This document shows positions 1 through 10,953 of a stretch of 64,000 bases of DNA, piece after piece. This DNA comes from Mangifera indica (Eukaryota; Streptophyta; Magnoliopsida; Sapindales; Anacardiaceae), in assembly GCF_011075055.1 (NCBI RefSeq), contig NC_058143.1, forward strand, positions 12,043,057 to 12,107,056, written 5' to 3'. Numbering within the stretch: position 1 is the stretch's first letter; each line of letters begins with the position of its first letter. The notes under the pieces were generated by a model. It saw only the letters and a list, made by a program, of their open reading frames with translations, was not told the DNA's origin and did not search any database. Position numbers and translations under genes: made by a program.

Positions 1-205
1 CATGGACAATACGTTTCACTTGGCAGTGTTCAGCAAAAGTAAGAACCGCTTCAATCTAATCTCGATATTTCTGAAGAAAAATTTATGATGAGGTATGGCT
101 ATTTAGAATAGAATGGCTACGGGAACATATCTCTTCATGAGGCTGCAGCCAATGGGAACCTGGAGGCCGTACAGGCCTTGGTCAATCATATATGCTTTCT
201 TGACG
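1..205 (+). pseudogene. Ankyrin/PGG gene copy 0: exon-1 fragment, truncated at the window edge
   Basis: The segment matches, almost base for base, the first exon of the ankyrin gene further right (about 7083-7270). It covers the stretch encoding the DNAFHLAVFSKSK region and the ankyrin repeat TPLHEAAANGNLEAV. It is broken: the glycine-leucine-glutamate codons are followed by a TAG (around 110), and the spacing before it is shifted by an indel. At about 205 similarity stops abruptly and the sequence continues as the AT-rich upstream module seen before the other copies. This is a gene remnant fused to the next copy's upstream region. The left part lies outside the window. Confidence 0.85.
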
Positions 206-1671
206 TAAGATTTGTCTTTTATTATAATATAATCTAATTTTGGGTAAATCCCAATAACTTTTTTTTTTAATTTGCTTAATTATAAGTTATCCACCATTTT
301 TTATTTTTATTATATTTTCACCATCTTTTATTATATTGATATTATACTATTTTGCTTTTTATAATTAGAATCAGTGACCGCTTTGTTTATATAAACACAT
401 TATTTATTTATAGGTTTGTGTTCATTGTCTCAAAACATGGAAAATGAGTTACAATATCTTTCCTAATGAATATGTACTTTTTACCTTCATCTTTATCAAT
501 GACTAAACATATAGACTAATCTACTATTAAAATATTGTACGTTTTAAATATACAATTTATTATAATTTATATTTTACAGTTTATAAATTTAACAATTCAA
601 TGTCTCAAGTAATAAAGGGATACTAATTACAACAAGTTCAATATCTCTCTTGTATTTTGTCAATATAAGATTTGTCTTAAAATCTCATAACATAACTCTA
701 TTTTGAATAAATTCAAATAATTGTTTGTTTCTATTTGATTATAAGTTCTTAATCATATTTTATCTTTATTATACTTTCATTGTTATAAAATAAGAACAAG
801 TTTTTATCTTTATTATACTCTTGTTGTTTGTACGAGTGAACTTTATCAATTATTTAAACAAAACATATAAGACACAGTTAATTATATTATAGAGAGCACT
901 ACTCATAATTCTTACTCTTTTAAAGTTTGAGTAAACACTTTTTCTAACACACGAAGAATTTCAACAATTGGAGCATTCAAGTGAAATCATAGAACTCTCC
1001 ATTTTCAGGCATTCATATTTGCAACTTCCTAATATATTACTAACTCTTTTTATGAATATATTGAAATATATTTTTTATTTATAAAATTAAACCTTCAGAT
1101 TTTTTTTTTTTATAAAAGTGACTTAATTTTTAGTATTTTTGATTGATTATAACAAATAAATATAATTAATATTATTTATTTTATTTTATAAAGAAAAATA
1201 TTAGTTTGATACTTTAAATACGAAATAATAAAGTTTAGATTCTTCCTTAAAAAAATCTAGAAGTCACATTGCTATAGCTTTTTTTTTTTAATGTATATAT
1301 AAAAAAAAGGCATTGCTTTTTCTTTTTTATATATATAAATATTTATTTATTTATTGATATAAAAAGCTACACATTGGTATTATTTTTTCTTTTCAAACAT
1401 TAAAGCACTAAAAAGGAGGTATGTAGATAAGAATATATATAATTACATGATAATATTATTTAGAGGTATTCAACAATATACCAAATTATATTTTTTTATT
1501 AAAGAATTAAACTTTTAAATTTTGTTATTTAAATTATCGAATTTTATTATTAAAATAATTAAATTTCATTATTTTTTATTAATAATTGCAATTTAATCAC
1601 TTTATTTTTAAAACAAACCAAAATAAATAATACTATTTTTTTTTTTTTTTGTCTCCACTTACAGGGCGCAA
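206..1671 (+). repeat. AT-rich upstream module of ankyrin copy 1 (duplicated before other copies)
   Basis: There is no coding sequence. The stretch is recognisably repeated upstream of the other ankyrin copies. The 400-480 part, with the phrase 'ggtttgtgttcattgtctc', recurs at 16.0-16.6 kb and at 20.5 kb. The 940-1040 part, with 'gcattcaagtga' and 'ctctccatttt', recurs at 5.86-5.93 kb and 18.48-18.53 kb. The 1380-1500 part, 'tttagaggtattcaac', recurs at 6.36 kb. It probably contains the promoter of the duplicated gene, but no single TATA box stands out in such AT-rich DNA. Confidence 0.6.
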
Positions 1672-2334
1672 ATGAACAGAGGAGACAGGTCGGGCAGTAA
1701 AACTGATTTGTACGAGCCTTATCGGGCAGCCCTGAACGACGATTGGAAATCTCTGAAGGACTTCTACCAGAATAATGTTAGTTTGCTGTTATTTCCTGTA
1801 ACGGCCTTCAGGGACAATGCATTTCACTTGGCAGTGTTCAGCAAAAGTAAAGATCCGCTTCAATTTTTACTTGATATTTCCGAACATTCTACGGCGAAGC
1901 ATGGCTGTTTAGTTAAAAATGACAACGGGAACACACCTCTTCATGAGGCTGCAGCCAATGGGAACCTGGAGGCCGTAGAGGCTTTGGTCAGACATCATTG
2001 CAGGCTCGCCGTGGAAGATATTGAAGATCCACTTGTAGAACAGCTCCATGAGGCTGTGAATCTGAACGGCGAAACCCCGCTTTTTATTGCTGCTGCATTT
2101 GGGAGAACAAAACTGGTGAAGTTTTTAGCTGAAAAATCATTAGAATTTCACACAAGATTGATACAAGAAGTAAAAGGAGGAACGACTAAAGAAGAATATT
2201 CTAAGCTTAAAGATATTCACCGCCAAAACATACGCTTCATCGAGGCAAAGCCCAAACCTAAAGCCTCCAATGAGCTGCCTGGTGCCACCCAAGGTTCAAA
2301 TATTATCGTATTTATAAAATTTCTGATTTTGTAG
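1672..2334 (+). pseudogene. Ankyrin/PGG gene copy 1: exon 1 only, truncated
   Basis: This is an open frame of 220 residues starting at ATG 1672. It is about 75-80% identical by eye to exon 1 of the intact copy. It carries an N-terminal helical stretch (YRAALNDDWKSLKDFYQ), then ankyrin repeats NTPLHEAAANGNLEAVEALV near residue 85 and ETPLFIAAAFGRTKLVKFLA near residue 135. Homology to the intact gene ends near 2292, right after the codons for ATQG. From there the frame runs into AT-rich minisatellite sequence and stops at 2334. The exons for the later ankyrin repeats and for the PGG membrane domain are not found downstream. If transcribed it could yield a soluble ankyrin-only peptide, but it is most simply a truncated pseudogene. 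Confidence 0.8.
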
Positions 2335-2860
2335 ACAATATGTATGAATTAACTTTTAAAACTTCAAGTTCAGATATTATTCTATATTTACAAAGCAGTT
2401 GGTTTTGTAAAAGAAATATTGAGATTAATTTTTGAAATTTCAGGTTCATATATTATCTCATATTTTCAAAATTTCTGGTTTTGTAATTAGTATATAAATA
2501 TTATAATATGTAAACTTTAATTCTGATTCTATTTTGGACTTGAAGTCCATATTTTTTACAATTTTTGTAAACTTTGAGTTGCAAATGTGATATAGTTAAT
2601 ATAAAAAAATTACTTTGATGAAACTTTGGTATATATATATACACTCTATGATTTTACAAACTTTAGGTTGTAAATCATATACAATTATTATAATAAAAAA
2701 AATTATTCAAATAATATTTCAGACTTTTGGCCCAGATTCAAGGTTTTGTAAACTTTAAGTTACAAATGATATTTAGGACTTCAGATTCAAATTCATGATA
2801 TTCAGAACTTCAGGTCTAGATTATAATTTTGCAATCTTGGGGTTGTAAATAAATATAATT
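2293..2860. repeat. Degenerate AT-rich tandem repeats at the break of ankyrin copy 1
   Basis: Two interleaved degenerate tandem patterns are visible. The phrase ending 'atttctgattttgta' follows 'ggttcaaatattat' at 2293, with variants at 2367 and 2443 (period about 75). The phrase 'gtaaactttgagttgcaaat' at 2566 has variants near 2655, 2745 and 2829 (period about 85-90). The array begins exactly where exon-1 homology stops. Confidence 0.6.
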
Positions 2861-3492
2861 ATAAATAAAAAATTAAATGGAAGATAACAATAATTAAAAC
2901 ATCAATAGTTTATATTTTGTAAATAGGATAATATCATAACTAAGATATTCGTATTTGTGGTATACAAACAAAATAATAACATAATTGAAAGATAATTAAT
3001 ATTAAAATATATGTAAGCTGATCATGCTAATAACATATTATAAATACAATTAAAAAAAATTATGAGTAAAGGATATTATAATTAAATTAAACTTTAAGTA
3101 GAAGAAGAAGATAAATGAAGTTGATGCACGTAGAATAAAAATGAAAAGCAAAACTTGAGACGCTTGAATGAAAATCTTATTAGGTGTGTGTACGTTACAA
3201 ATGAAGAGCAGAGGGTGTATTTAGAGAAACTCTTGCAGCCCCTCCGGTCGATGAGATACAATAATTTTACAAGGCCATTTAATGCAGGCCACCCAAAGGC
3301 AATATTGCCCATCCAAATGGTCTATTTCTTTGCCGCCAAAGGACTATGTCTCACCATAGTAGGTTGTTTTTTTGAGTTTTCTCTTATTAACTTTAAAAAT
3401 TTTATTTATTTATTTATAAATAATTAAAATTAATGATTTCAAAATAAAATTATTATTTTATCTGTGATATTAAAAAATAAATTTAAATTTGA
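2861..3492. other. Intergenic; less AT-rich island at 3100-3360, no gene recognised
   Basis: The island at about 3155-3360 is noticeably richer in G+C than its surroundings and keeps short open frames on both strands. I do not recognise any protein family in either strand. The rest is AT-rich and featureless. Confidence 0.4.
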
Positions 3493-3935
3493 TTTTATTT
3501 CTCTCCTAAATTCTTAAAATTAGTAATTTTTTCAACTTAAGTTTTTAAAAAGCGCATTTTCTCCCATAGGGTTCCCAATTTTTTAGAATCAATTTTTTGG
3601 CAATGTCTTTTCCTTTCCGGTGACTTCTAGGCGATGTCTCTTTCTCTCTAATATGACCTTCTTCTAGGAGTCCTTCTTGATGTTGTTATTAGCGAAGACA
3701 AATCGTCTTTGTCTAGAGACAAAAATGAGGCCGAGGAGGATCGTTCGAAGGAGGCTACAGTGAGAGAAAGAGACATCACCTAAAGGTCATCGGAGAGAAA
3801 AATATGTCATTGAAAAATTGAATTTGAAAAATTGAATTTGAAAAATTAAAAACTTTAATGGAAAAAATGTTATTTTTAAAAACTTGGGTTAGGTAAAAAT
3901 TATTAATTTTTAGAGTTTAGAGAGAAAATAATATA
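3493..3935. mobile_element. Fold-back (long inverted repeat) element, about 440 bp
   Basis: The left arm (from 'attttatttctctcctaa', with 'acttaagtttttaaaa') pairs with the right arm ('ttttaaaaacttgggtta', then 'agagtttagagagaaaat'). The arms meet around the 'gatgtctctttctctc' / 'gagagaaagagacatcacc' palindrome at about 3625-3782. The layout is like the Mutator-type fold-back elements at 4457 and 10954, but I could not see a clear target-site duplication. Confidence 0.6.
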
Positions 3936-4447
3936 ACTAATAAACTCAATTAATTTTAACTGTTTATAAATAGATTAATAAGATTTTAAAGTTAATCCGA
4001 AAAAAAAAAAAAAAAAAAACCAGTTTACTTTAGGTAAGAAATAGTCCTTGGGCCATTCTTTGTTGGGCGGGAAAATTATATTCACAGGTGGGAAATCATT
4101 TAATGCAATCCCACCAACTATGCCCATGTGGTCCACCACACATTTAACATTATCTTTATTATTATTTTTTAAGTATCATTTACAAGGTTTTTCTGTATAA
4201 AAAAACACACAACACAGATTTTAGACTGATCGTATAGGTTGTGTTGATCTGTGACATGGTAAGATTTAAAACATAATTGGAGATCTCTCTAATCATGCGT
4301 TCATGAGTCATTATGTGTTTTTATGAGCCAATTTGTTATATTATATTTTTTTAAAAAGATTTTTGAAATTTTTATTATTTTTTTACAGTCATGGCTCAGG
4401 GCCCTTGACATCGGTCACATGAACCACGAGTTTGGCATGGCTTGCAA
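3936..4447. other. Intergenic with A-tract and a duplicated 140-bp segment
   Basis: There is a poly-A run at about 3999-4018. The segment around 4063-4200 ('attatattcacaggtggg', 'gtggtccaccacacattt') is repeated with small changes at 5685-5815, so the fold-back element at 4457 sits between two copies of the same sequence. The stretch 4205-4445 contains phrases ('catggctcagggcccttga', 'atggcttgcaattttg') that resemble parts of the 3-kb units further right. No gene is seen. Confidence 0.5.
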
Positions 4448-4456
4448 TTTTGTTTA

Positions 4457-5412
4457 GGCCAAACGACTATTTCCCACCCAAGGTTTAGTGTTTTCTCAAA
4501 TGTCCCCCCTTTAACTATGGAAACACCAAACACCCACCCATGTCCGGTTAGATTTAACCAAACCCTAACGCCTAAAAATTTTATCTCTTTTTGCCCCCCT
4601 AAACTTTAAAAACTAAAATTTTTCCCCAGCCTAAGTTTTAAAAAATCATAGTTTCACCCTAGGGTTTGGTTTTGAAATCTCCGACGACCGTTCCGGCTCC
4701 GTTGCCGACGGTCTCTCCCTCCCGAAGCAGTCTCTCCTTCCGGCGAATGCTTTTCTCCCATTTGGAGGCTCCATCGACGTCGGAAACGGGAAGAGAGACG
4801 AAGAACTTCGTCGGGGAAGACGAAATTCTTCGTCTCCCCGGACGAAGACGAAGTCGTTGTCTTCGTCTGGGAAGACGATCGTCTTCCCAGTGGGAGGATG
4901 ATCGTCTTCCCAGACGAAGACGATCGTCTTCCCAGTGGGAGGATGATCGTCTTCCCAGACGAAGACGACGGCTTCGTCTTCGTTTGGGGAGACGAAGAAC
5001 TTCGTCTTCCTCGACGAAGTTCTTTGTCTCTCTTCCCGTTTCCGACGCCGATGGAGCCTCCAAATGGGAGGAAAGTATTCGCCGGAAGGAGAGGCTGCTT
5101 CGGGAGGGAGAGACCATCGGCAACGGAGCTGGAACGGTCGTCGAAGATTTCAAAACCAAATCCTAGGGTGAAACTGTGATTTTTTAAAACTTAGACTGAG
5201 GGAAAATTTTAGTTTTTAAAGTTTAGGGGGGTAAAATTAGATTCTATTTTAGTTTATTTTTAATATTATAGCAAAAATGATGATTTTACCCCTATCACCA
5301 TTAGGGTTTGGTTAAATCTAACCGATCATGGGTGGGTGTTTGGTGTTTCTATAGTTAAAGGGGGGACATTTGAGAAAACGCTAAACCTTGGGTGGGAAAT
5401 AGTCGTTTGGCC
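4457..5412. mobile_element. Mutator-type fold-back element (956 bp) with perfect 9-bp target duplication
   Basis: The element is almost one complete palindrome. The left end reads 'ggccaaacgactatttccc' and the right end is its reverse complement. The arms stay paired through about 200 bp of terminal sequence and then through a G+C-rich core. It is flanked by identical 9-bp copies of 'ttttgttta' at 4448-4456 and 5413-5421, as expected for Mutator-like transposition. The core holds about 30-bp tandem repeats rich in 'gaagacgatcgtcttccc'. There is no transposase, so it is non-autonomous. The core reads as an open frame of 166 codons on each strand (4659-5159 minus, 4666-5166 plus). These encode near-identical basic, Arg-rich peptides, a consequence of the palindrome rather than evidence for a gene. 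Confidence 0.9.
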
Positions 5413-5421
5413 TTTTGTTTA

Positions 5422-5849
5422 ATGCATGTCATATCAATAATTGAAATGTAAGCCAAAACATGAATGCACCTGACAAAATTAACAGAGGTTAGTTGAAACT
5501 GTTTGTTTAATACATGGAATTGTGTGAAAAAATCTAGAAGCAACGGCAGAAAATATATTTTTATATTAAAAAAATCAGGGCCATCCAATTATTGATGGGG
5601 AAATTCAAAATTTCGGGGGATGAGAAAATACAAGCTTAAGGATTCCCTGTATATTTAAGTACGGATACCCTGTACCACAGGTGGGAAAATTATATTCACA
5701 GGTGGCAATCCCACCAACTATGACTATGTGGTCCACCATACATTTAACATCATCATTATTATTTAAGTACGGATACCCTGTGTCATTCACAAGGATTCCC
5801 TGTATGTATATAATTATGTTAAATGTATGCTTGATTAAGGTCTTTCTTG
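5422..5849. other. Intergenic; second copy of the 140-bp duplicated segment
   Basis: 5685-5815 repeats the segment at 4063-4200. The phrase 'ggataccctgt' is itself repeated at about 5662 and 5773. No gene is seen. Confidence 0.5.
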
Positions 5850-6208
5850 ACTTGAGCGTGTGAAGCACTTCAACGACTGGAGCTTCAAGTGAGGTAACAG
5901 AGTTCTCCACTTCAAGGTATTCATATTTGTAACTTATTAATATATTATTAACTTTTTTTATGAATATATTGAATTATATATTTTTTATTTATGAAATTGA
6001 ACCTCTAGATTTTTTTAATAAAAGAGATTAAGTTTTTAGTATTTTTAATTGCATATATCAAACAAAAATAATTAATATTGTTTATTTTGCTTTAAATGTA
6101 AGAATATTAGTTTGATACTTTAATTAAAAAATAATAAAGTTTGGTTTCTTCCGGAAGAACAAGAAAACTAAAAGTCACATTCGTATTTTTTTTTTTTAAA
6201 TGAGTATA

Positions 6209-6257
<49 letters not shown>

Positions 6258-6954
6258 ATGTAAAAAGCTACACATTGGTATTGCTTTTTATTTTAAAACA
6301 TCAAAGCACTAAAAAGAAGTATGTAGATGAGTATATATATAATTATAGGATAACATTATTTAGAGGTATTCAACGACAATATACCAAATTATATATTTTT
6401 TTAAATTAAAGAATTAAACTTTTAAATTTTATTATTTAAATTATCAAATTTTATTATTAAAATAATTAAATTTCATTATTTTTTTAATTAATGATACCAA
6501 ATTAATCACTTTGTTTTTAAAATAAACCAAAATAAATAATACTAATTATATTTGTTTGATATCTTTAGTAAGATATACATAAAGTTTGATTATTTTATTA
6601 GGGAAATATGAATTTTTAGTTTCTTTAATAATAAAATATAAGATTTCAGTTATTTTAATAAAAAAAATTGATAAACCAATGTTTATTATAATAAAATTAT
6701 GTATATCTAATTTTAAATATTTAATTATATACTTAAATGATTGTTATCATAAGATTGTATAATTTTATATTAAGGATAAAGTCACATAAGACTAAATATC
6801 TAATTAAATAATCAAAGTTGGGTTATTATATTTATATTTATTTAATTTTGCTAAAATTTTTATTAACATAGTATGCAATACTAAGGTTCCTTTCTCAACC
6901 AATCTTTGATTATTATTATTATTTTTTTTGGTTGTCTCCATCCACGGGAAGCAA
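5850..6954 (+). promoter_or_regulatory. Upstream region of the intact ankyrin/PGG gene
   Basis: This is AT-rich non-coding DNA preceding the ATG at 6955. It is alignable with the upstream modules at 940-1671, 18.47-19.05 kb, 19.5-19.9 kb and 21.0-21.48 kb. It contains an (AT)n microsatellite at about 6215-6254. The block 6830-6905 ('tttaattttgctaaaattt', 'tattaacatagtatgcaata') recurs at 19.8 kb ahead of an orphan upstream copy, so it is likely the proximal promoter or 5' leader. No specific element can be fixed by eye. Confidence 0.5.
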
Positions 6955-9434
6955 ATGGGCACAGGAGACGAGTTGCGCAGTACAAACGAGCTTTATCGGG
7001 CAGCCCTGAACAACGATTGGGAATCTGTGAAGAAATTCTACCAGAAAAATGTTGGTTCGCTGTTATTTCCTGTAACGGCCTCCATGGACAATGCATTTCA
7101 CTTGGCGGTGTTCAGCAAGAGTAAAGATCCGCTTCAATTTTTACTTGATATTTCCAAAGAACATTCTATGGTAAGGCATGGCTATTTAGAAAAAAATGGC
7201 AATGGGAACACACCTCTTCATGAGGCTGCAGCCAATGGGAACCTGGAGGCCGTAGAGGCTTTGGTCGGACATCATCGGAAGCTCCTCGAGGAAGATATTG
7301 AAGATCCACCTAGGGAAAAGCTCCAAGAGGCTGTGAATGAGGATAAAGAAACCCCGCTTTTTCTTGCTGCTGCATTTGGGAAAACAAAGGTGGTGAAGTC
7401 TTTAGCTGAAACATCATTTGAATCTCACAAAAGATTAATATACCAAGAAGAAAAAGGAAGGACTGAAGAAGAAAAATATTCTAAGCTTAAAAATATTCAC
7501 CGCCAAAACATACGCTCCATCAAGGTAAAGCCCAAACCTAAAGCCTCCAATGAACTGCCTCGTGCCATTCAAGGTGAAATGATATCAGAGCCAGAGCCTG
7601 ATGCCTCCATTCTGCACGTTGCCATCACAGAGCCTGGTGCCATCAAAGGAGAAACATCCATAAAAAAGCCTGATGCCTCCATTCTGCACGTTGCCATCAC
7701 AGGCCGCCATTTTGGTCTCTATCTCTACTCACCTAGCTTCTTTAACTTTGCTTTGAAATGAAATATATATTCAACTGATATTTGATGTGCTTTCTTTTCA
7801 AATATTCTCAGAAACGGCTCTATATTTACTGAAGATGGATGAATCGTTAGCAGCACTCAAAAACCTAGATGGCCAGACCTCTCTTCACCTACTAGCAACC
7901 ATGCCCTCAGCTTTCGAAAGTGGATATCAATGGGGCAGATTGTTCTACAGATTCATATATTTCTGTAAGTATATTTTTCACCTTTCCATAATTCTATTAA
8001 AGATAATGTATGCATAAGGATATGTTAAAAGGACCTTTTGTATCAATTTATAGGCCTTCCAGTCAGTGACAATGCAGGTGATGATAAAAAAGGTACTACA
8101 AAAATTTCAAAAGGTAAAAAATTTCTTTTGTTCGATTAAGAGATATTCTATATAATTTCTTTCTTCGTCGCTAAACACGAACAGGGTGGCTTAAATTACC
8201 GGAAAAAATCTGTGCACTAGTAAGGAGTGACATCTTGGAAGAAAAGAGAAAGCATAAACTTGCTTTCAAACTAGCGGAGACACTGATAAAAAAATATTCT
8301 TCTTGGGATGAAATCATTCCGTTTGATAAAGACCACTCTTCACAAGGAGATTATGAGCCAATCCCGTTATTCCTGGCGACTGAAAACGGAATAGTAGAAA
8401 TTGTGAACAAGATACTGGAAGTATGTCCCCGGCTAGTTGAGCATTGCAATGATCTGGGTCAGAACATACTGCATGTGGCAATTAAGCACCGTCAATATGA
8501 AATCTTCAATCTTGTGAAAAAAATGGAAATACCAAAGACAAAGTTAGTCCGAAAGGTTGACAAAAATGGCTACACCATCTTACACCATGCTGCAGACATG
8601 AAGCGAGAGACTACAAAGCGTCACCTAGCAGGACCTGTATACCAACTCCAGGAAGAGATAAAGTGGTACAAAGTAAGCCCCCTGGCTCTTTCTTCTACAA
8701 GATTTTTACCTAATAAACGTGTTTATATGTAAGTTATGTTTCTATATATGCAGCGTGTAAAGGAGATCACGCCCGCCCACTACGCCATGTTTCGCAGCAA
8801 GAACGGAAAGAAGACTGGCGACGAGCTATTCAATTTGAAGCACAATAAACTACTCGTGCAAGCACAGACTTGGCTAAAAGGCACTTCTCAGTCTTGCTCT
8901 GCAGTGTCTGCTCTCGTTGCTACAGTGGTCTTTGCAGCTGCGTACACTGTGCCTGGAGGTTCTAATGAACAGGGGTATCCAATTTTGCTCAACAGCACTC
9001 TCTTCTTGCTTTTCACAGTCATGGACGTTATTGCTTTGGCCTGCTCCTTAACCTCCGTTGTAATGTTCTTGTCCATCCTCACATCTTCTTATAAGTATGA
9101 TGAATTCGTCCACGAACTCCCCCTTAAACTCACAATAGGCTTCACCTTGCTCTTCATTTCATTGGCTGCAACAATGATTGCATTCGCAGCAACATTATTG
9201 CTCATAGTTCGTTTGGAAAAGCCACATTGGACCACCACTCTCATTTATACTTCTGCATTTTTTCCTATCAGCATATTTGTGCTAATTAATTTTCCCATGT
9301 ATGCTGCATTTGAGAATACTTTGCTCAAGTTGTATCGTAGATTGTTTAAGATTTGGCGTGTCAGCTTCCAGACAGCGTTCCTTTGCAGACGAAGCAGCTC
9401 CCAAACAAACCGAATCGCACACGAAGCAGCTTGA
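6955..9434 (+). CDS. Ankyrin-repeat membrane protein with C-terminal PGG domain (ACD6/ITN1 family), five exons
   Basis: Proposed exons are 6955-7714, 7812-7964, 8054-8092 (or -8113), 8185-8672 and 8754-9434. All junctions are GT/AG and in phase, giving about 706 residues (713 with the longer exon 3). The ATG at 6955 is chosen because it aligns with the start of copy 1. Ankyrin repeats include NTPLHEAAANGNLEAVEAL near residue 85, ETPLFLAAAFGKTKVVKSL near 135, DASILHVAIT near 240, DGQTSLHLLA near 270, PIPLFLATENGIVEIVNKIL near 375 and NGYTILHHAA near 450. Exon 5 holds the PGG domain (YTVPGG near residue 545) and about four hydrophobic membrane segments. Family members are plasma- or endomembrane proteins acting in defence, cell death and salt responses. 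The function here is inferred only from the family. Oddities are an in-frame 72-bp duplication in exon 1 (two PDASILHVAIT copies) and a frameshifted tail ending in HEAA, where paralogues end in a VNHNK-type tail. Expression is unproven. Confidence 0.88.
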
Positions 9435-10015
9435 GAACGATGGTCAATTGTCAGAGGAGACTGTTAACGATAATAAGCCCGAGCTCCCAGTCTGACATTT
9501 ATGTTAGTTGAGGCTGATAAGTGTATAAGACATTACAAACTAGTATGACCCTGTTTTCATTATCCTGAGTTTCATCAAGTCAACAGTGAGTGTCAAATAA
9601 GAGAGTATTTTACTCTTGTTCTGTTAAAATTTTGTGTCAAACAAGAGAATACTTTACTTCTTGTCCTGATAAATTTTATGCAAGTACTAGGTTTTTTTTA
9701 AGAATATAAATTTAAAATATTTAATGTATTTTTATCATGTTTAATAACATGCTTATTTTCCAAGTACCAATTGTCTCCATATATTAATTCATATACTGTG
9801 AATTTTATTGAATTCAATATTAGAGGCTTGTATAATTTCTCCATGTAATACCACTTTCTTGTCTCCATTAGAATAATTAATTAACAGTACCAAATCAGAT
9901 AATCATGTTTCTGAATCATTCAAACCCATGTATTATTCACAAGTCTAAGAGAAGAGGATTGGTTTCCATCTAAGAGAACCAGAAAATTATGATAATATAA
10001 GTGAACTTATTAGGC
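9435..10015 (+). repeat. 3' flank of the intact ankyrin gene, duplicated behind the other copies
   Basis: 9435-9494 is the old coding tail in a shifted frame: it reads GQLSEETVNDNK and ends in a TGA at 9493-9495. The following approximately 500 bp has landmarks 'gaataattaattaacagtac' (9870) and 'catgtttctgaatcattcaa' (9903). These recur behind the 3' fragment (15.26-15.30 kb) and behind the decayed copy (30.58-30.63 kb). It probably includes the 3' UTR and poly-A signals. Confidence 0.6.
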
Positions 10016-10509
10016 GGGCTCATGGCGTTAGGAGAGAGCTTCCTTGATGAACACAAACACACTGCCTGCGTCTCCCCTGGAAATATGAAGCTCTTCACCC
10101 AGCTATGATGTTAGCAACCAAGACTGCACATCGCTGTTAGAGATTGAGATGAAGCTGTATCTTGGACTGGTAAAAAAGCCTTTCAATGGGGAAAGGTCAA
10201 TCTTTTGTCCCAGAAATTCGTCATTGTCAGGTAAAACCATAGAGTCTGATGATATCATTGTTAGGTAATACTATGGAGTCCGATATCTGAGGAGTCTCGA
10301 TGATGCCTTCTTCAAACTTGATCTAAACACAGAGAAATGAAATGGCCAATTAGAGATGAACCCAGACTTACAAATTTGGACGCGAAACCTGCACACGCTC
10401 GGGACTTGGGACTTCATATTTGGCATTGGTACTAATGGTGGTTGCAGCCGATGGCCACACATATCCAAAGTCAGATTCTTAGATAGGGTTGGAGACAGAA
10501 TCAAGCTTA

Positions 10510-10953
10510 ACTAATCCAAACTCAATTGTCAATTTGACTCGAATGGCTCAAAACAAGCATAGTTTTGGTGAGTTCGAATCTAACGATTAATTTTGTACTC
10601 AAACTTGAGGGCGTTCAGCTCACTAAATTCATAGGCCTAGAAGAGTTTAATTCAGCTACAACCGAAGAGTTCTAGTCCATTTTGACTTAGCTACATTACG
10701 ATTACAGTCGAATTAGAGCTCAGTTCCTTTTAGACTGAAATTTGAGTGTAGCTTATTTTAAATTGAACCAAACTCCAAACTAATTTGAGATAAACTTAAC
10801 TTAAATCCATCTCCTAATAAGGGGAATATCCAGGTATGATCAAGGACCAGTTTATATTGTTTCGAATCCCAAAAAATCATCTGACGATTGACAATCACAA
10901 TCCAAATACTCACCTAAGGTATACTGAAAAACAATTTAACTTTATATTTTATT
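10510..10953. other. Non-coding segment inside the fibrillin pseudogene
   Basis: There are runs of 'caagctt', 'tcgaa' and 'gagctca'-like words typical of degraded non-autonomous repeats, but no exon is visible. At 10860-10935 part of the fold-back terminal region ('caatccaaatactcaccta', 'ggtatactgaaaa') occurs once more just outside the element, as a short partial duplication. Confidence 0.45.

Noticed and set aside
3094..3427. Overlapping open frames on both strands
   Set aside because: No family recognised on either strand; frames are short and mutually overlapping, so no gene is called.
4659..5166. 166-codon frames on both strands as protein-coding genes
   Set aside because: They are mirror images created by the fold-back palindrome, with low-complexity Arg/Ser-rich products and no homology I know.
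6200..6409. Open frame over the (AT)n tract
   Set aside because: Made of IYIYIY-type repeats from a microsatellite.
6881..7124. Short frames overlapping the start of the ankyrin gene in other frames
   Set aside because: Shadows of the real exon.
8888..9082. Minus-strand frame inside the PGG exon
   Set aside because: Shadow of the membrane-domain coding sequence on the plus strand.
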